DNA of 64,000 nucleotides from Aquabacter sp040049275 (GTDB taxonomy: Bacteria; Pseudomonadota; Alphaproteobacteria; Rhizobiales; Xanthobacteraceae). A program made the translations under genes and the position numbers. Shown here one piece after another: positions 24,437-33,279 of the stretch (position 1 is the first letter of the stretch; every line of letters starts with the position of its first letter). The notes beneath the pieces were generated by a model that worked only from the letters and a program-made list of their open reading frames with translations, made no database searches and had not been told where the DNA came from. The stretch is from contig NZ_JBDZDT010000007.1 of the NCBI RefSeq assembly GCF_040049275.1, positions 186,001 through 250,000 on the forward strand, written 5' to 3'.

Positions 24437-25294
24437 ATGCATGCGTTCGAACCCACCCACACCACCCCAGCTCCTGAAGATCCAAGACCGTCTCCGCCGG
24501 CACCCCCCGCCCGGCTGCGCGTCGTCACCTACAATGTGCGGCGGTGCTACGGCCTTGACGGGCGCTATTCGCCGGAGCGCATCGCCGAAGTGCTCACAGA
24601 AATCCAGGCGGACGTGGTGGCGCTCCAGGAACTGGATGTGAAGCGCGTGCGCAGCGGCGGCATCGATCAGGCGCTTGCCATCGCCTCGGCCCTGCGCATG
24701 AACCTGCATTTCCACCCCGCCGTGCGGGTGGTGGAGGAGCTTTATGGCGATGCCATCCTCTCCGCCTTGCCGCTGCGGCTCGTAAAAGCCGGACCGCTGC
24801 CCGGCACCGGGGGACCGCTGCGCATCGAGCCGCGCGGCGCGCTCTGGGTGGAAGCAAGCCTTCCGGGCGCGCAGGTGCAGATCATCAACACCCATTTCGG
24901 CCTGCTCTCCCGGGAGCGGCTGATCCAGGCGCGGGCCATGCTTGGGCCGGACTGGCTCGGCCATCCCGCCTGCACCGGCCCGGTGGTGCTGCTGGGGGAT
25001 CTCAATTCCCGGCCGTCCTCGCTCGCCTATCGCCATCTGGCCGCGCGGCTGGAGGATGCCCAGAGATCGGGCGGACGGCGGCCCCTGCCCACCTTTCCCA
25101 CCCGCTGGCCCGTGCTGCGCATCGACCATGTGTTCGTGGGCGGCGGGATCGAGGTGGAGAATGTGAGAACCCTGCGGGGCGGCATCGCCCGGCGCGCGTC
25201 GGACCACGTGCCGCTATGCGTGGACCTCGCCGTGCCGGTGCGGGCGTTGCCGGAACCGGCGCCCGCGCTCGCGGTTGCGGGTGAAGGCAGATGA
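24437..25294 (+). CDS. Endonuclease/exonuclease/phosphatase family protein (YbhP-like)
   Basis: Metal-dependent phosphoesterase fold, 285 residues. EEP motifs occur in order: Val-Val-Thr-Tyr-Asn-Val near 30, Val-Ala-Leu-Gln-Glu-Leu-Asp near 62, Ile-Asn-Thr-His-Phe-Gly near 150, Gly-Asp-Leu-Asn-Ser near 190, Arg-Ile-Asp-His-Val near 230 and Ser-Asp-His-Val-Pro near 255. A four-base ATGA overlap couples it to the YbhN-like gene. In E. coli the corresponding genes ybhP, ybhO (clsB) and ybhN stand together, which supports a phospholipid-linked role. The start has no clear ribosome site. Confidence 0.86.
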   Translation: MHAFEPTHTTPAPEDPRPSPPAPPARLRVVTYNVRRCYGLDGRYSPERIAEVLTEIQADVVALQELDVKRVRSGGIDQALAIASALRMNLHFHPAVRVVEELYGDAILSALPLRLVKAGPLPGTGGPLRIEPRGALWVEASLPGAQVQIINTHFGLLSRERLIQARAMLGPDWLGHPACTGPVVLLGDLNSRPSSLAYRHLAARLEDAQRSGGRRPLPTFPTRWPVLRIDHVFVGGGIEVENVRTLRGGIARRASDHVPLCVDLAVPVRALPEPAPALAVAGEGR

Positions 25295-26265
25295 GCTCCT
25301 GGCAGGAGCGCGAGCGCTCGTCGAACTGGGGCGATCTCTGGCGCCGGCTTGGCGGCCTGTTCCAGACCCGAGCGTTCCATGTCGTGTTCGCGCTGGCCGC
25401 CGTGGCGCTGGGCACCTTTCTCATTTACCGCTCCCTGAGCCGTTACAGCCTCAATGAGCTGGCATCGGCGGTAGCGGCGGTGCCGCCCTGGCGGGTCGCA
25501 GCCAGCGCGGCGTGCGCGGCGGCGAGCTATCTCTGCCTGACGCTGTTCGACTATCTCGGCCTGCGCTATGCGGGCAAGCCGCTGCCTTATCCCAAGGCGG
25601 CGCTGGCCTCCTTCGTCAGCCTTTCGCTCGGCCACACCATCGGCCTTGCGGCGCTGTCCTCCGGCGCGGTGCGCTATCGCTATTATTCGCGGTGGGGGCT
25701 CGATGCCGGGGACGTGGCGAAAGTCATCGTCTTCTGCGGCATGTCGGTGGGGCTAGGCCTGTCCGGGCTTGCGGGCATCGCGCTTTTCCTCGCGCCCGGG
25801 GTGGCACAGGAAATGGCGGGCCTCTCGCGTGGCTCGACTTATGGCCTTGCTTTGGCTTGCCTTGCTTTCCCGGTCGCCTATGTGGCGCTCGCGGCCTTCT
25901 GGCGGGCGCCTCTGGTGGTGCGCGGCTGGTCCATGGAGATGCCGGGCGTGAAGCTGGCGCTGGCGCAGGTGGCGGTGGGGATTACCAATTTCGTCTGCGT
26001 CGCCGCCTGTCTGCACAATGCTCTGGCCAGCGTGGCGCAGGTGGATTTCGCCTCGGTGACCGCCGCTTATGTGGTCGCCAACGTCGCGACTTTGGTGACC
26101 CATGTGCCCGGCGGCCTCGGCGTGATCGAGACGGTGGTGCAGCATCTTCTGCCGGGGGGCGATCTGGTGGGCCCGCTCCTGGTGTTCCGCTTCACCTATT
26201 TCCTCGCCCCCCTCGCCCTGGGCACCCTCGGCCTCATCGCCAGTGAAGCGCTGCTGCGGCGGTAG
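25291..26265 (+). CDS. YbhN/UPF0104-type membrane protein (LPG synthase-like TM domain)
   Basis: Polytopic inner-membrane protein of 324 residues matching the transmembrane part of lysylphosphatidylglycerol synthase/flippase (UPF0104) without the aminoacyl transfer domain. About eight hydrophobic helices are seen, with the family features Ser-Leu-Gly-His-Thr-Ile-Gly near residue 112, Ser-Ser-Gly-Ala-Val-Arg-Tyr-Arg near 127 and His-Val-Pro-Gly-Gly-Leu-Gly-Val-Ile-Glu near 275. It probably moves or protects a lipid. Its ATG overlaps the stop of the EEP gene. Confidence 0.87.
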   Translation: MSSWQERERSSNWGDLWRRLGGLFQTRAFHVVFALAAVALGTFLIYRSLSRYSLNELASAVAAVPPWRVAASAACAAASYLCLTLFDYLGLRYAGKPLPYPKAALASFVSLSLGHTIGLAALSSGAVRYRYYSRWGLDAGDVAKVIVFCGMSVGLGLSGLAGIALFLAPGVAQEMAGLSRGSTYGLALACLAFPVAYVALAAFWRAPLVVRGWSMEMPGVKLALAQVAVGITNFVCVAACLHNALASVAQVDFASVTAAYVVANVATLVTHVPGGLGVIETVVQHLLPGGDLVGPLLVFRFTYFLAPLALGTLGLIASEALLRR

Positions 26266-26342
26266 GCGGGGCTCACTGAAGTCCGGGCGCACCTTTCTTC
26301 CGAGGGGGCCATTGCAGCTTTCCCCTAGAGAGGCCCGTATGC

Positions 26343-26480
26343 CGGCGCCGTGCCCCCTCTCCCCGTGGGGGAGAGTGTTGGGGTGAGGGGGAACCACCCT
26401 CTCAAGTCCTGAAGCGCCGGAACCCCCTCACCCGCCGCCTGCGGCGTCGACCTCTCCCCCTCGGGGAGAGGTGGGAAATC
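26343..26480. repeat. Cluster of CTCTCCCC-type palindromic repeats
   Basis: At least two hairpins (CCCTCTCCCCGTGGGGGAGAG near 26354-26376 and GACCTCTCCCCCTCGGGGAGAGG near 26449-26471) lie with inverted surroundings between the convergent YbhN-like and phospholipase D-like genes. The remainder of 26266-26521 holds no gene. Confidence 0.75.
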
Positions 26481-26521
26481 CTGCCACCCGAGTCTTTTTA
26501 GGAAGAGGACGACACGATGCG

Positions 26522-28060
26522 CTACCCCGCCTTCCGCTTCCTCCGCTTCAGCATCCACAGGGGTTCGAAGGGGCGGGCGGGGTCCAGGAGCCGGGTGGCG
26601 AAGACCGGGTGGATCGAGCCCTTGGTGTCGATGGCATCGAAGGCGCGCAGGCCGCGGGCTTTCGTGTTCAGCGCCTCAATGGCGCGCAGCAGCGAGCCTT
26701 CCCGCTCCAGTGCCTCCGCCACCTGCGCCGGTGCGGCGCCGAGATGCTCGCCGAGCAGCCGGTTCCGCACGGCGGCGATGGCGGCCCTCTCATTCTCGTC
26801 CTTCGCCTCGATGGACATGTCCAGTTCCGTGTCGAGGCCGATGGAGCGGTTGTTGAGGTTGGACGAGCCCACCCTCAGGAAGCAGTCGTCCACCAGGATC
26901 AGCTTGGAATGGATCAGCACCGCGCAATCATTCTCGGGGGAGGGAACCACCGGGTGGTAGACGCGGAACCGGTCGAAGCGGTCGGCGCGGGTGAGGCGGC
27001 GGATCAGCCGGTCGCGGTTCTCGCCCATGATCATGCGTTCGGGGAGGGTGTGGGTGGCCCGGCTCACCAGCGCCACCACGTCCGGCCCGTCCTTGTCCTT
27101 GAGCTTCTCTTCCAGCACGTCGGCGATGAAGCCGGCGGTGAGGTATTGCGCCTCGATGAAGATGGAGCGGCGCGCGGCCCGCAATGCATCCGCCGTGAGC
27201 CGGGGGGATTCGCCAATGGCGGCGCGCGGGCCCCATTCCGGCATGGCGCGGGATATGCCGATGTCCACGTCCTCAAAATCCGGGTCGAGATCCCCAGGCC
27301 AGAAATCCACCTCATCGGGCCGGAAGGCGACCTCCTCGCCCGTGCCCTCGGCCCAGCGGGTATGGGCGAGGGAGCAGACCGCGCGGGCGGCGTCGCCGTC
27401 CATCAGGAGCTGGGTGTCGTGGACCGGGCCATAGGGCGTTCCGCCCGGCGTGAGGCGGCGCGGGTCTTCATAGAGGTGCTCGGGCGTGTCCCAGCGGTCG
27501 ACGGTGAGGTCCATGCCGCCGACGAAGGCGAGCGCCCCGTCGATGCACACGATCTTCTGGTGGTGCGCGGCATAGAAAGGATGGGTGGTGTCGAGGCGCA
27601 GCTGGATGCGCGGGTGCTCCTGCCAGGTATCGCCGATGAGCAATTCCGAAGGCGCGCTCGGCGCATGCACCACTGCGCTGCTCCAGACCAGGATGCGCAC
27701 ATGCAGGTCCGGACGGATCTCCACGAGCTGCCGCAGCAGCCGGCCGAGCGTCGTGTCGTCCGCGTCTGGCCTCAGCTTGATGCGGCCGTCGAAATCCCAG
27801 CCGACGATGAGAATGGAGCGCTGCGCCTTGCGCAGCGCGGTGTCGAGCTGGGCGAAATAATTGCAGCCATCCACCAGCAGGGCGGCGCGGCGCGCCCGCG
27901 AGAGGCGCCAGCAATTCCAGCCGGGGGAGAGGATGGGGCTGCGATTGTCCTGCCGGCTGCGCTCCACCTTGGCCGTGCGGACAAGCGGAACGGCAAGGCC
28001 AGCGGAGGGATCCGCCGTCCGCCTGAGGAGCGAGGGGGTGAGAAAGGGAGACTGCGCCAC
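26522..28060 (-). CDS. Phospholipase D-family protein (cardiolipin synthase-like)
   Basis: A protein of 512 residues with two HKD motifs: His167-X-Lys169-X4-Asp174 followed by Gly-Gly at 181-182, and His384-X-Lys386-X4-Asp391 followed by Gly-Ser-Ser-Asn. It likely transfers phosphatidyl groups (ClsB/YbhO type) or hydrolyses phospholipids, at the membrane. No N-terminal membrane helix is seen. GTG 28060 is chosen because GGAGGAG stands seven bases upstream; the frame stays open further but would run into the divergent topoisomerase gene. It faces the EEP/YbhN-like pair. Confidence 0.87.
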   Translation of the reverse strand: MAQSPFLTPSLLRRTADPSAGLAVPLVRTAKVERSRQDNRSPILSPGWNCWRLSRARRAALLVDGCNYFAQLDTALRKAQRSILIVGWDFDGRIKLRPDADDTTLGRLLRQLVEIRPDLHVRILVWSSAVVHAPSAPSELLIGDTWQEHPRIQLRLDTTHPFYAAHHQKIVCIDGALAFVGGMDLTVDRWDTPEHLYEDPRRLTPGGTPYGPVHDTQLLMDGDAARAVCSLAHTRWAEGTGEEVAFRPDEVDFWPGDLDPDFEDVDIGISRAMPEWGPRAAIGESPRLTADALRAARRSIFIEAQYLTAGFIADVLEEKLKDKDGPDVVALVSRATHTLPERMIMGENRDRLIRRLTRADRFDRFRVYHPVVPSPENDCAVLIHSKLILVDDCFLRVGSSNLNNRSIGLDTELDMSIEAKDENERAAIAAVRNRLLGEHLGAAPAQVAEALEREGSLLRAIEALNTKARGLRAFDAIDTKGSIHPVFATRLLDPARPFEPLWMLKRRKRKAG

Positions 28061-28217
28061 GATGCTCCTCCGGCAGGGGGTACCGTGAACGAAATTCCGC
28101 AGCCCCCTGCTTCGTTCCAGGTCGGCCTGACCTTCGGTGAGGAGAAAATGCCTTTGCGCGCTTTGCCGCCGAGCGGAACCTGCGGCGCGGCTCACGCATT
28201 GAGGGCACGAGATCGAA

Positions 28218-29291
28218 ATGCCTCCACGCGCTCCCACCACATCCTTCCGAATGCCCGGCCGGGCCGCGCTGGCCCGCCGCGCCGGGCTCACGCCCGTATC
28301 GCCGGAGGCCCTGACGCTCGCGCGCCGCAAGGCGGGGAAAGGCTTTTCCTATCGCGACGCCAAGGGGGGGCCGATCCGCGATCCGGCGCTCGTCCAGCGG
28401 CTTGCCGCGCTCGCGGTGCCGCCGGCCTATGAGGATGTGCGTTATGCGGCGGACCCGCGCGCCCATCTCCAGGCGGTGGGCCGAGACGCGGCGGGACGGC
28501 TGCAATATCGCTACCATCCGGACTGGGAGAAGGTACGCGAATGGGTGAAGGCCAAGCGCCTCGCCCGCTTTGCCCAGGCGCTTCCCCGGCTGCGGCGGCG
28601 GATCGGGCGCGACCTTGCGTCCAAGGAGCCCACTCGCGCCTTCGCGCTGGCCGCAATGGTGGAACTGGTGGCGCTCACCTCCATCCGGGCCGGCGGCGAG
28701 GCCTATGCGAAGGAGCGCGGCACGCGCGGCGCTTCCACCCTGATGAAGTCCAACGTCACCATCGAGGGCGAGCGGGTCATCCTGCGCTTCAAGGCCAAAG
28801 GCGGGCAGATGCAGACCCGCGAAGTGTGCACGGCGCGCTTTGCCGATGTGATGTCGCGCCTCAAGGCGCTGCCGGGGCGGCGGCTGTTCCAGTATCGCGG
28901 AGCGGACGGTGACCTGCATGCGGTGCGCGCCGCCGACGTGAACCTCTATCTGAAGGAGATTTCCGGCGCGCCCATCTCGCTGAAGGATTTCCGCACCCTC
29001 GTGGCCTCCGCGGGCGTGCTGGAGACCCTGGCGGCGACCGTGCCGGCGGGCAGCGCGCGTCAAAGGCGGGCCCAGGTGCTGGCCGCCGTGCGCGAGGCGG
29101 CGGAGGAATTGGCGAACACGCCCACGGTGTGCCGCAAGAGCTATGTGCACAGCGCCGTCGTCACCGCCTTCGAGGACGGGGCGCTGGAGCGGTTCTCCAA
29201 GATCCTGCGGGGCTGCCGCTCGGAACTGAAGCGGGCGCAGGTGCTGGCAGACATCGTCGCCCAGGCGCGGCTCGAACCTGCCGAGGTCTGA
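28218..29291 (+). CDS. Type IB DNA topoisomerase (poxvirus-like)
   Basis: Relaxes supercoiled DNA through a 3'-phosphotyrosine intermediate; 357 residues. A small N-terminal domain with Gly-Lys-Gly-Phe-Ser-Tyr-Arg and Val-Pro-Pro-Ala-Tyr-Glu-Asp-Val precedes the catalytic domain with the Ser-Ile-Arg-Ala-Gly-Gly-Glu-Ala-Tyr block, the catalytic Lys region (Phe-Lys-Ala-Lys-Gly-Gly) and the nucleophile Tyr309 in Cys-Arg-Lys-Ser-Tyr-Val-His. Such bacterial enzymes are accessory topoisomerases. The ATG at 28218 has GAGGG upstream and is divergent from the phospholipase D gene. Confidence 0.93.
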   Translation: MPPRAPTTSFRMPGRAALARRAGLTPVSPEALTLARRKAGKGFSYRDAKGGPIRDPALVQRLAALAVPPAYEDVRYAADPRAHLQAVGRDAAGRLQYRYHPDWEKVREWVKAKRLARFAQALPRLRRRIGRDLASKEPTRAFALAAMVELVALTSIRAGGEAYAKERGTRGASTLMKSNVTIEGERVILRFKAKGGQMQTREVCTARFADVMSRLKALPGRRLFQYRGADGDLHAVRAADVNLYLKEISGAPISLKDFRTLVASAGVLETLAATVPAGSARQRRAQVLAAVREAAEELANTPTVCRKSYVHSAVVTAFEDGALERFSKILRGCRSELKRAQVLADIVAQARLEPAEV

Positions 29292-29433
29292 TCCGTCTTC
29301 TTGGTCGCTGGCATTCCGGTCCGCTTGCGGCGAAACTGGACTGAGGCGGTCCCGAGACTGCCCCGGCGGCATTCACCGGCCTGTCAAAATCGGCGGGGAT
29401 AGTCGCGCGCCTTAGAGCGAAGGGAGAACGCCC

Positions 29434-30213
29434 ATGACGTCCATGCACGGCACATTCGTCTGGTACGAGCTGATGACCACCGACATGGCGGCGGCGGAAG
29501 GCTTCTATAAGAACGTCGTCGGCTGGGACACGCGGGATTCCGGCATGCCCGGAATGTCCTACACGCTGCTCTCCACGGGCGGCTCCGACGTTGGCGGCAT
29601 TATGACCTTGCCCGATCAGGCCAAGCAGATGGGCGCGCCTCCCTCCTGGATCGGCTATGTGGCGGTGGACAATGTGGACACCGCCGCCGCCGCTTATGCC
29701 GCCGGCGGCGGCAAGATCTATCGCGACCCGTCCGACATCCCCACCGTCGGCCGCTTCGCCATCGTCGCCGACCCGCAGGGCGCGGTGCTATCGCTGTTCA
29801 AGGGCGAGGGAGAGATGCGCCCGCCGCTCGATCCCATGGCGACGCTGGGCGCCGTGGGCTGGCACGAGCTTCTGACGGAAGACCGCGAGAAGGCCTTCAC
29901 CTTCTATTCCGGCCAGTTCGGCTGGGAGAAGGACACCGCCATGGATATGGGGGAGATGGGCATCTACCAGCTCTGGAAATATGCCGGGGACAGCAACGCC
30001 ATCGGCGGGATGATGACCCGGCCGCCGGGCGTCCCCGCATCCTTCTGGATGTTCTACTTCACCTGCGATGACATCGACGCTGCTCAGGGTCGCGTGACCG
30101 CCGGCGGCGGGCAGGTCGTCAACGGTCCCATGGAAGTGCCGGGCGGGGCCTGGATCTTCCAGGCTATGGACCCCCAGGGCGCCATGTTCTCCATGGTCGG
30201 CCCGCGCAAGTAA
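29434..30213 (+). CDS. VOC family protein with two glyoxalase-like domains
   Basis: A protein of 259 residues made of two vicinal-oxygen-chelate domains, about 5-125 and 135-257. Each begins with a His/Glu-containing strand (Phe-Val-Trp-Tyr-Glu-Leu and Val-Gly-Trp-His-Glu-Leu) and ends with Asp-Pro-Gln-Gly-Ala. Substrate is unknown; members include dioxygenases, resistance proteins and stress proteins. The start has GGGAG upstream. It is a single gene, convergent with the molybdenum hydroxylase gene. Confidence 0.87.
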   Translation: MTSMHGTFVWYELMTTDMAAAEGFYKNVVGWDTRDSGMPGMSYTLLSTGGSDVGGIMTLPDQAKQMGAPPSWIGYVAVDNVDTAAAAYAAGGGKIYRDPSDIPTVGRFAIVADPQGAVLSLFKGEGEMRPPLDPMATLGAVGWHELLTEDREKAFTFYSGQFGWEKDTAMDMGEMGIYQLWKYAGDSNAIGGMMTRPPGVPASFWMFYFTCDDIDAAQGRVTAGGGQVVNGPMEVPGGAWIFQAMDPQGAMFSMVGPRK

Positions 30214-30236
30214 AACCGGCACGAGTGAATGAGGCG

Positions 30237-30263
30237 TCATCCCCGGATCATGTCCGGGGATGA
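30237..30263. repeat. REP-type palindrome
   Basis: Eleven-base perfect arms (30237-30247 and 30253-30263) surround loop TCATG, in the TCATCCCCGGA variant. It lies between two convergent stops and may serve as a terminator. Confidence 0.75.
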
Positions 30264-30270
30264 TTGCGTG

Positions 30271-32991
30271 TCATGAGGTTTTCCCGGCATCCGCCACCAG
30301 CGCCGCATGGATTACGTCCGGCGAGAAGGGCGGGGCGGTGAGGCGCACGCCGGTGGCGTCCCGGATGGCGTTGGCGAGTGCCGGCGCGACCGGATTGTAC
30401 GGGCTCTCGCTCATGGACTTGGCGCCGAACGGGCCAAGGGCGTCGCAGGTATCCGCGAACAGCACTTCGGTGCGGGGAATGTCCGCGAAGCGGGGCATCA
30501 GATAGGAGCGGAAGGAAGGGTTCACCACCGCGCCGCGCGCGTCGATGCGCAAATGCTCGCTCATGGCCGCGCCCAGCGCCTGGGCGACGCCGCCTTCCAC
30601 CTGCCCCCGGCATTGGTTGGGGTTCATCACCGTCCCCGCATCCGCCGCATGCACGCTCTTCAGGATGCGCAGCTCGCCGGTGACGCGGTTCACGGCCACC
30701 TTGAAACCCTGCACGTTGAAGGAGACCGAGCGCGGCGTGCCCTCGGTGCGTCCCTCGGCGGAAAGCGGCGCGCCCGCCGCATGGGCGGCGGCGGCAAGCT
30801 CCGCCAAAGGCACGAGCCGCCCCCCGGCGCGAATGCCTGCGGGCTCCAGGGTGCAGAGGGCGGCGCCGGTCCATTCCTTGGCGAAGGCGAGCATGCGCGC
30901 TGAGAGGGCGCGGGCGGCGCGCTCGGTGGCGAGGCCCGCCACGACAGTGCCCGTGCTGGCGAAGGCGCCGGTGTCGTGGCCCACATGGTCGGTGTCGGAC
31001 TGGAGCAGCCGGATGCGGTCCGCCAGCGTGCCGAGGAGGGTCGCGGCGATCTGGAGGTGCACCGTGCTGGTGCCGTTGCCGAACTCGGCCGTGCCGACCG
31101 AGAGTTCGTACAGGCCGTCCGGGGCGAGCGCGATGCGTGCGTCGGCGAAATGGCCGTTGGGCGGAATGGTGTCGATCATGGCGGCGGCCATGCCCTGGCC
31201 GGTGAGCCAGTCCGCGCCCGGCGGCGCTGGCTCGGCCGCCACGTCGAGCGCCGCCTCCACCATGTCCAGGCACTGGTCGAGCCCGTAGCTGCCCATGGTC
31301 ACGTCATGGGGGTGGTCGTGATAGGACACAAGCGGATCGCCGGGGCGGACTATGTTGAGCCGCCGCAGGTCGAACGGGTCCATGCCGAGACCCCGCGCGA
31401 TCTCGTCCATGGCGGATTCAACCGCGAACAGGGTCTGGCTGAGGCCGTATCCCCGGAAAGCGCCGCTCGGCAAGGTGTTGGTGTACACGCAATAGCCGTC
31501 CGCCTTCTTGTTGGGGCAGCCATAGAGGATCAGCGCCTCGTTGCAGCTGTGGAACAGCACGCCGGCGCCGTGATTGCCATAGGCGCCGGTATTGGAGAGC
31601 ACGCGAAGCTGGATGGCGGTGAGCGTGCCGTCCCGCCGCGCGCCCATCTTCACCCGCACCGAGAAGGGATGGCGGCAGGTGGAGGCGGTGAACTGCTCCT
31701 CGCGGGTCATCTCGTATTTCACGGGCCGGCCGGTCTTCAGCACGGCGAGGGCGACGATGTCCTCGGTGAGCATCTCCTGCTTGCCGCCGAAGCCGCCGCC
31801 CACGCGCTCGCAGAAGACGCGCACCTTCGTGCGGTCCAGGCCGAACAGGGCGGCGAGGGCGTCGCGGGTGAGGAAGGGCGTCTGCGTGGACGAGCGCAAA
31901 GTGAGGCGGCCGTCCGGGTCCAGCCAGCCGATGGCGCCGTGGGTTTCCATATGGCCGTGCTGGATGCGCTGGGAGGAATAGGTCTCCTCATGGATGACAG
32001 CGGCGGCCGCAAAGCCCGCCTCAACGTCGCCCACCTCCCCATGAAGCTCGCCCACGAGATTTCGCTCCGGCGCCGCGATGCGGGTCGCTGCCGCATCCTT
32101 TGGGTGGAGGATCGGCGCCCCGGGGCGGATGGCCGCCTCGGGATCAAAAACGGCGGGCAGCACGTCGTAATCAACGACCAGCCGGCGGCATCCTTCCTCC
32201 GCCGCCGCCTCGCTCTCCGCCACCACCGCCGCCACGCGCTGGCCGATGAAGCGCACCACATGATCGAGGATGCGGGTGTCATCCACATCGTCCTGGGGGA
32301 TCTGGTGGCGGGCGGTGGAGAAAAGGGTACTGGGGGCATCCTCATGGGTGAGCACGGCGATGACGCCGGGCACCTGCAGCGCTCGTGCCGTGTCGATGCC
32401 GGTGATGCGGGCATGGGGATGGGGCGAGCGCAGGATCTTCAGGTGGGTGAGGCCGGGGGGCGCCACATCCATGGTGTAGCGCACAGCACCCGTGACGATG
32501 CCGAGGCCGGCGGGGGCGGGCAGGCTCCGCCGGCAGGCGGCACCCGGCTCCGGCGCCTCCACATTCACCACGCCGGAGATGGCATCGGCGATGCTGCGAT
32601 AGCCGTTGCAGCGGCAGAGATTGCCCTTGAGCGCGGTCGACAGGTCGGCGCGCTGGGCCTGGTTGAGGCTTGCCGCGGTCATGATCATGCCGGCGGTGCA
32701 GAAGCCGCACTGGAATCCCTGGGCCGCGAGGAAGTCGCGCTGCATGGGGTGGAGCACGCCATCTTGGGCGAGGCCCTCGATGGTGAGGATCTCCCGTTCT
32801 TCGGCGCGGAAGGCGGGATAAAGGCAGCTATGGATGGGCTCGCCGTCCACATGCACCGTGCAGGCACCGCAATCGCCCGTGTCGCAGCCCTTCTTCACGC
32901 CGAACCAGCCGAGATCGCGAAGGAGCGTGCGCAGGCATTGGCCGGGGCGGGGCTCGGCCTCCTGGAGGGCGCCGTTCACGCGCAGCCTCAT
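30271..32991 (-). CDS. Mop-type molybdenum hydroxylase (fused 2Fe-2S and Moco domains)
   Basis: Xanthine oxidase-family enzyme of 906 residues joining the iron-sulfur subunit and the molybdopterin subunit in one chain, with no FAD domain. This is the layout of the Desulfovibrio aldehyde oxidoreductase Mop, which is about the same length. Cys36, Cys41, Cys44 and Cys56 bind the plant-type cluster; Cys95, Cys98, Cys126 and Cys128 bind the second. The molybdenum part has Gly-Gly-Gly-Phe-Gly-Gly-Lys-Gln and Ala-Phe-Arg-Gly-Tyr-Gly. The catalytic Glu is Glu862 in Ala-Lys-Ser-Met-Ser-Glu. An aldehyde or a heterocycle is the likely substrate. The electron acceptor is unknown. Confidence 0.88.
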   Translation of the reverse strand: MRLRVNGALQEAEPRPGQCLRTLLRDLGWFGVKKGCDTGDCGACTVHVDGEPIHSCLYPAFRAEEREILTIEGLAQDGVLHPMQRDFLAAQGFQCGFCTAGMIMTAASLNQAQRADLSTALKGNLCRCNGYRSIADAISGVVNVEAPEPGAACRRSLPAPAGLGIVTGAVRYTMDVAPPGLTHLKILRSPHPHARITGIDTARALQVPGVIAVLTHEDAPSTLFSTARHQIPQDDVDDTRILDHVVRFIGQRVAAVVAESEAAAEEGCRRLVVDYDVLPAVFDPEAAIRPGAPILHPKDAAATRIAAPERNLVGELHGEVGDVEAGFAAAAVIHEETYSSQRIQHGHMETHGAIGWLDPDGRLTLRSSTQTPFLTRDALAALFGLDRTKVRVFCERVGGGFGGKQEMLTEDIVALAVLKTGRPVKYEMTREEQFTASTCRHPFSVRVKMGARRDGTLTAIQLRVLSNTGAYGNHGAGVLFHSCNEALILYGCPNKKADGYCVYTNTLPSGAFRGYGLSQTLFAVESAMDEIARGLGMDPFDLRRLNIVRPGDPLVSYHDHPHDVTMGSYGLDQCLDMVEAALDVAAEPAPPGADWLTGQGMAAAMIDTIPPNGHFADARIALAPDGLYELSVGTAEFGNGTSTVHLQIAATLLGTLADRIRLLQSDTDHVGHDTGAFASTGTVVAGLATERAARALSARMLAFAKEWTGAALCTLEPAGIRAGGRLVPLAELAAAAHAAGAPLSAEGRTEGTPRSVSFNVQGFKVAVNRVTGELRILKSVHAADAGTVMNPNQCRGQVEGGVAQALGAAMSEHLRIDARGAVVNPSFRSYLMPRFADIPRTEVLFADTCDALGPFGAKSMSESPYNPVAPALANAIRDATGVRLTAPPFSPDVIHAALVADAGKTS

Positions 32992-33149
32992 GGGGTGGCC
33001 TTGTTCTGAGGCGTGCCGTGGGTTCTTTCGGTTAGATGCAGGGTGATCAGATCCATTGCCTTACCGCGTGCGAAGCGAAAATCTTGGGAAGCAAGAACCG
33101 TTCCCTAAAGGCAATTTCCGTTCGGCCGCGCTGGTCTTCGAGGAGGGCG

Positions 33150-33274
33150 TCATTCCCTCTCCCGTTTGCGGGGGAGGGTTAGGGAGCGGGCACCTCAAGC
33201 AGAGCGAGGTCGCGATGATCTGAGAGGGCGGCATTCCCCCTCCCCAGCCCTCCCCCGCAAGCGGGAGAGGGAGC
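33150..33274. repeat. Inverted pair of CCCTCTCCCG-type repeats
   Basis: Two copies lie in opposite orientation, CCCTCTCCCGTTTGCGGGGGAGGG near 33154-33177 and its counterpart CCCTCCCCCGCAAGCGGGAGAGGG near 33249-33272, about 70 bases apart. They occupy the gene-free stretch between the acyl-CoA synthetase stop and the molybdenum hydroxylase start. Confidence 0.75.
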
Positions 33275-33279
33275 CAGTC

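Noticed and set aside
26341..26480. Clustered short repeats considered as a CRISPR array
   Set aside because: The units are GC-rich palindromes in alternating orientation without regular spacers, and no cas genes are present.
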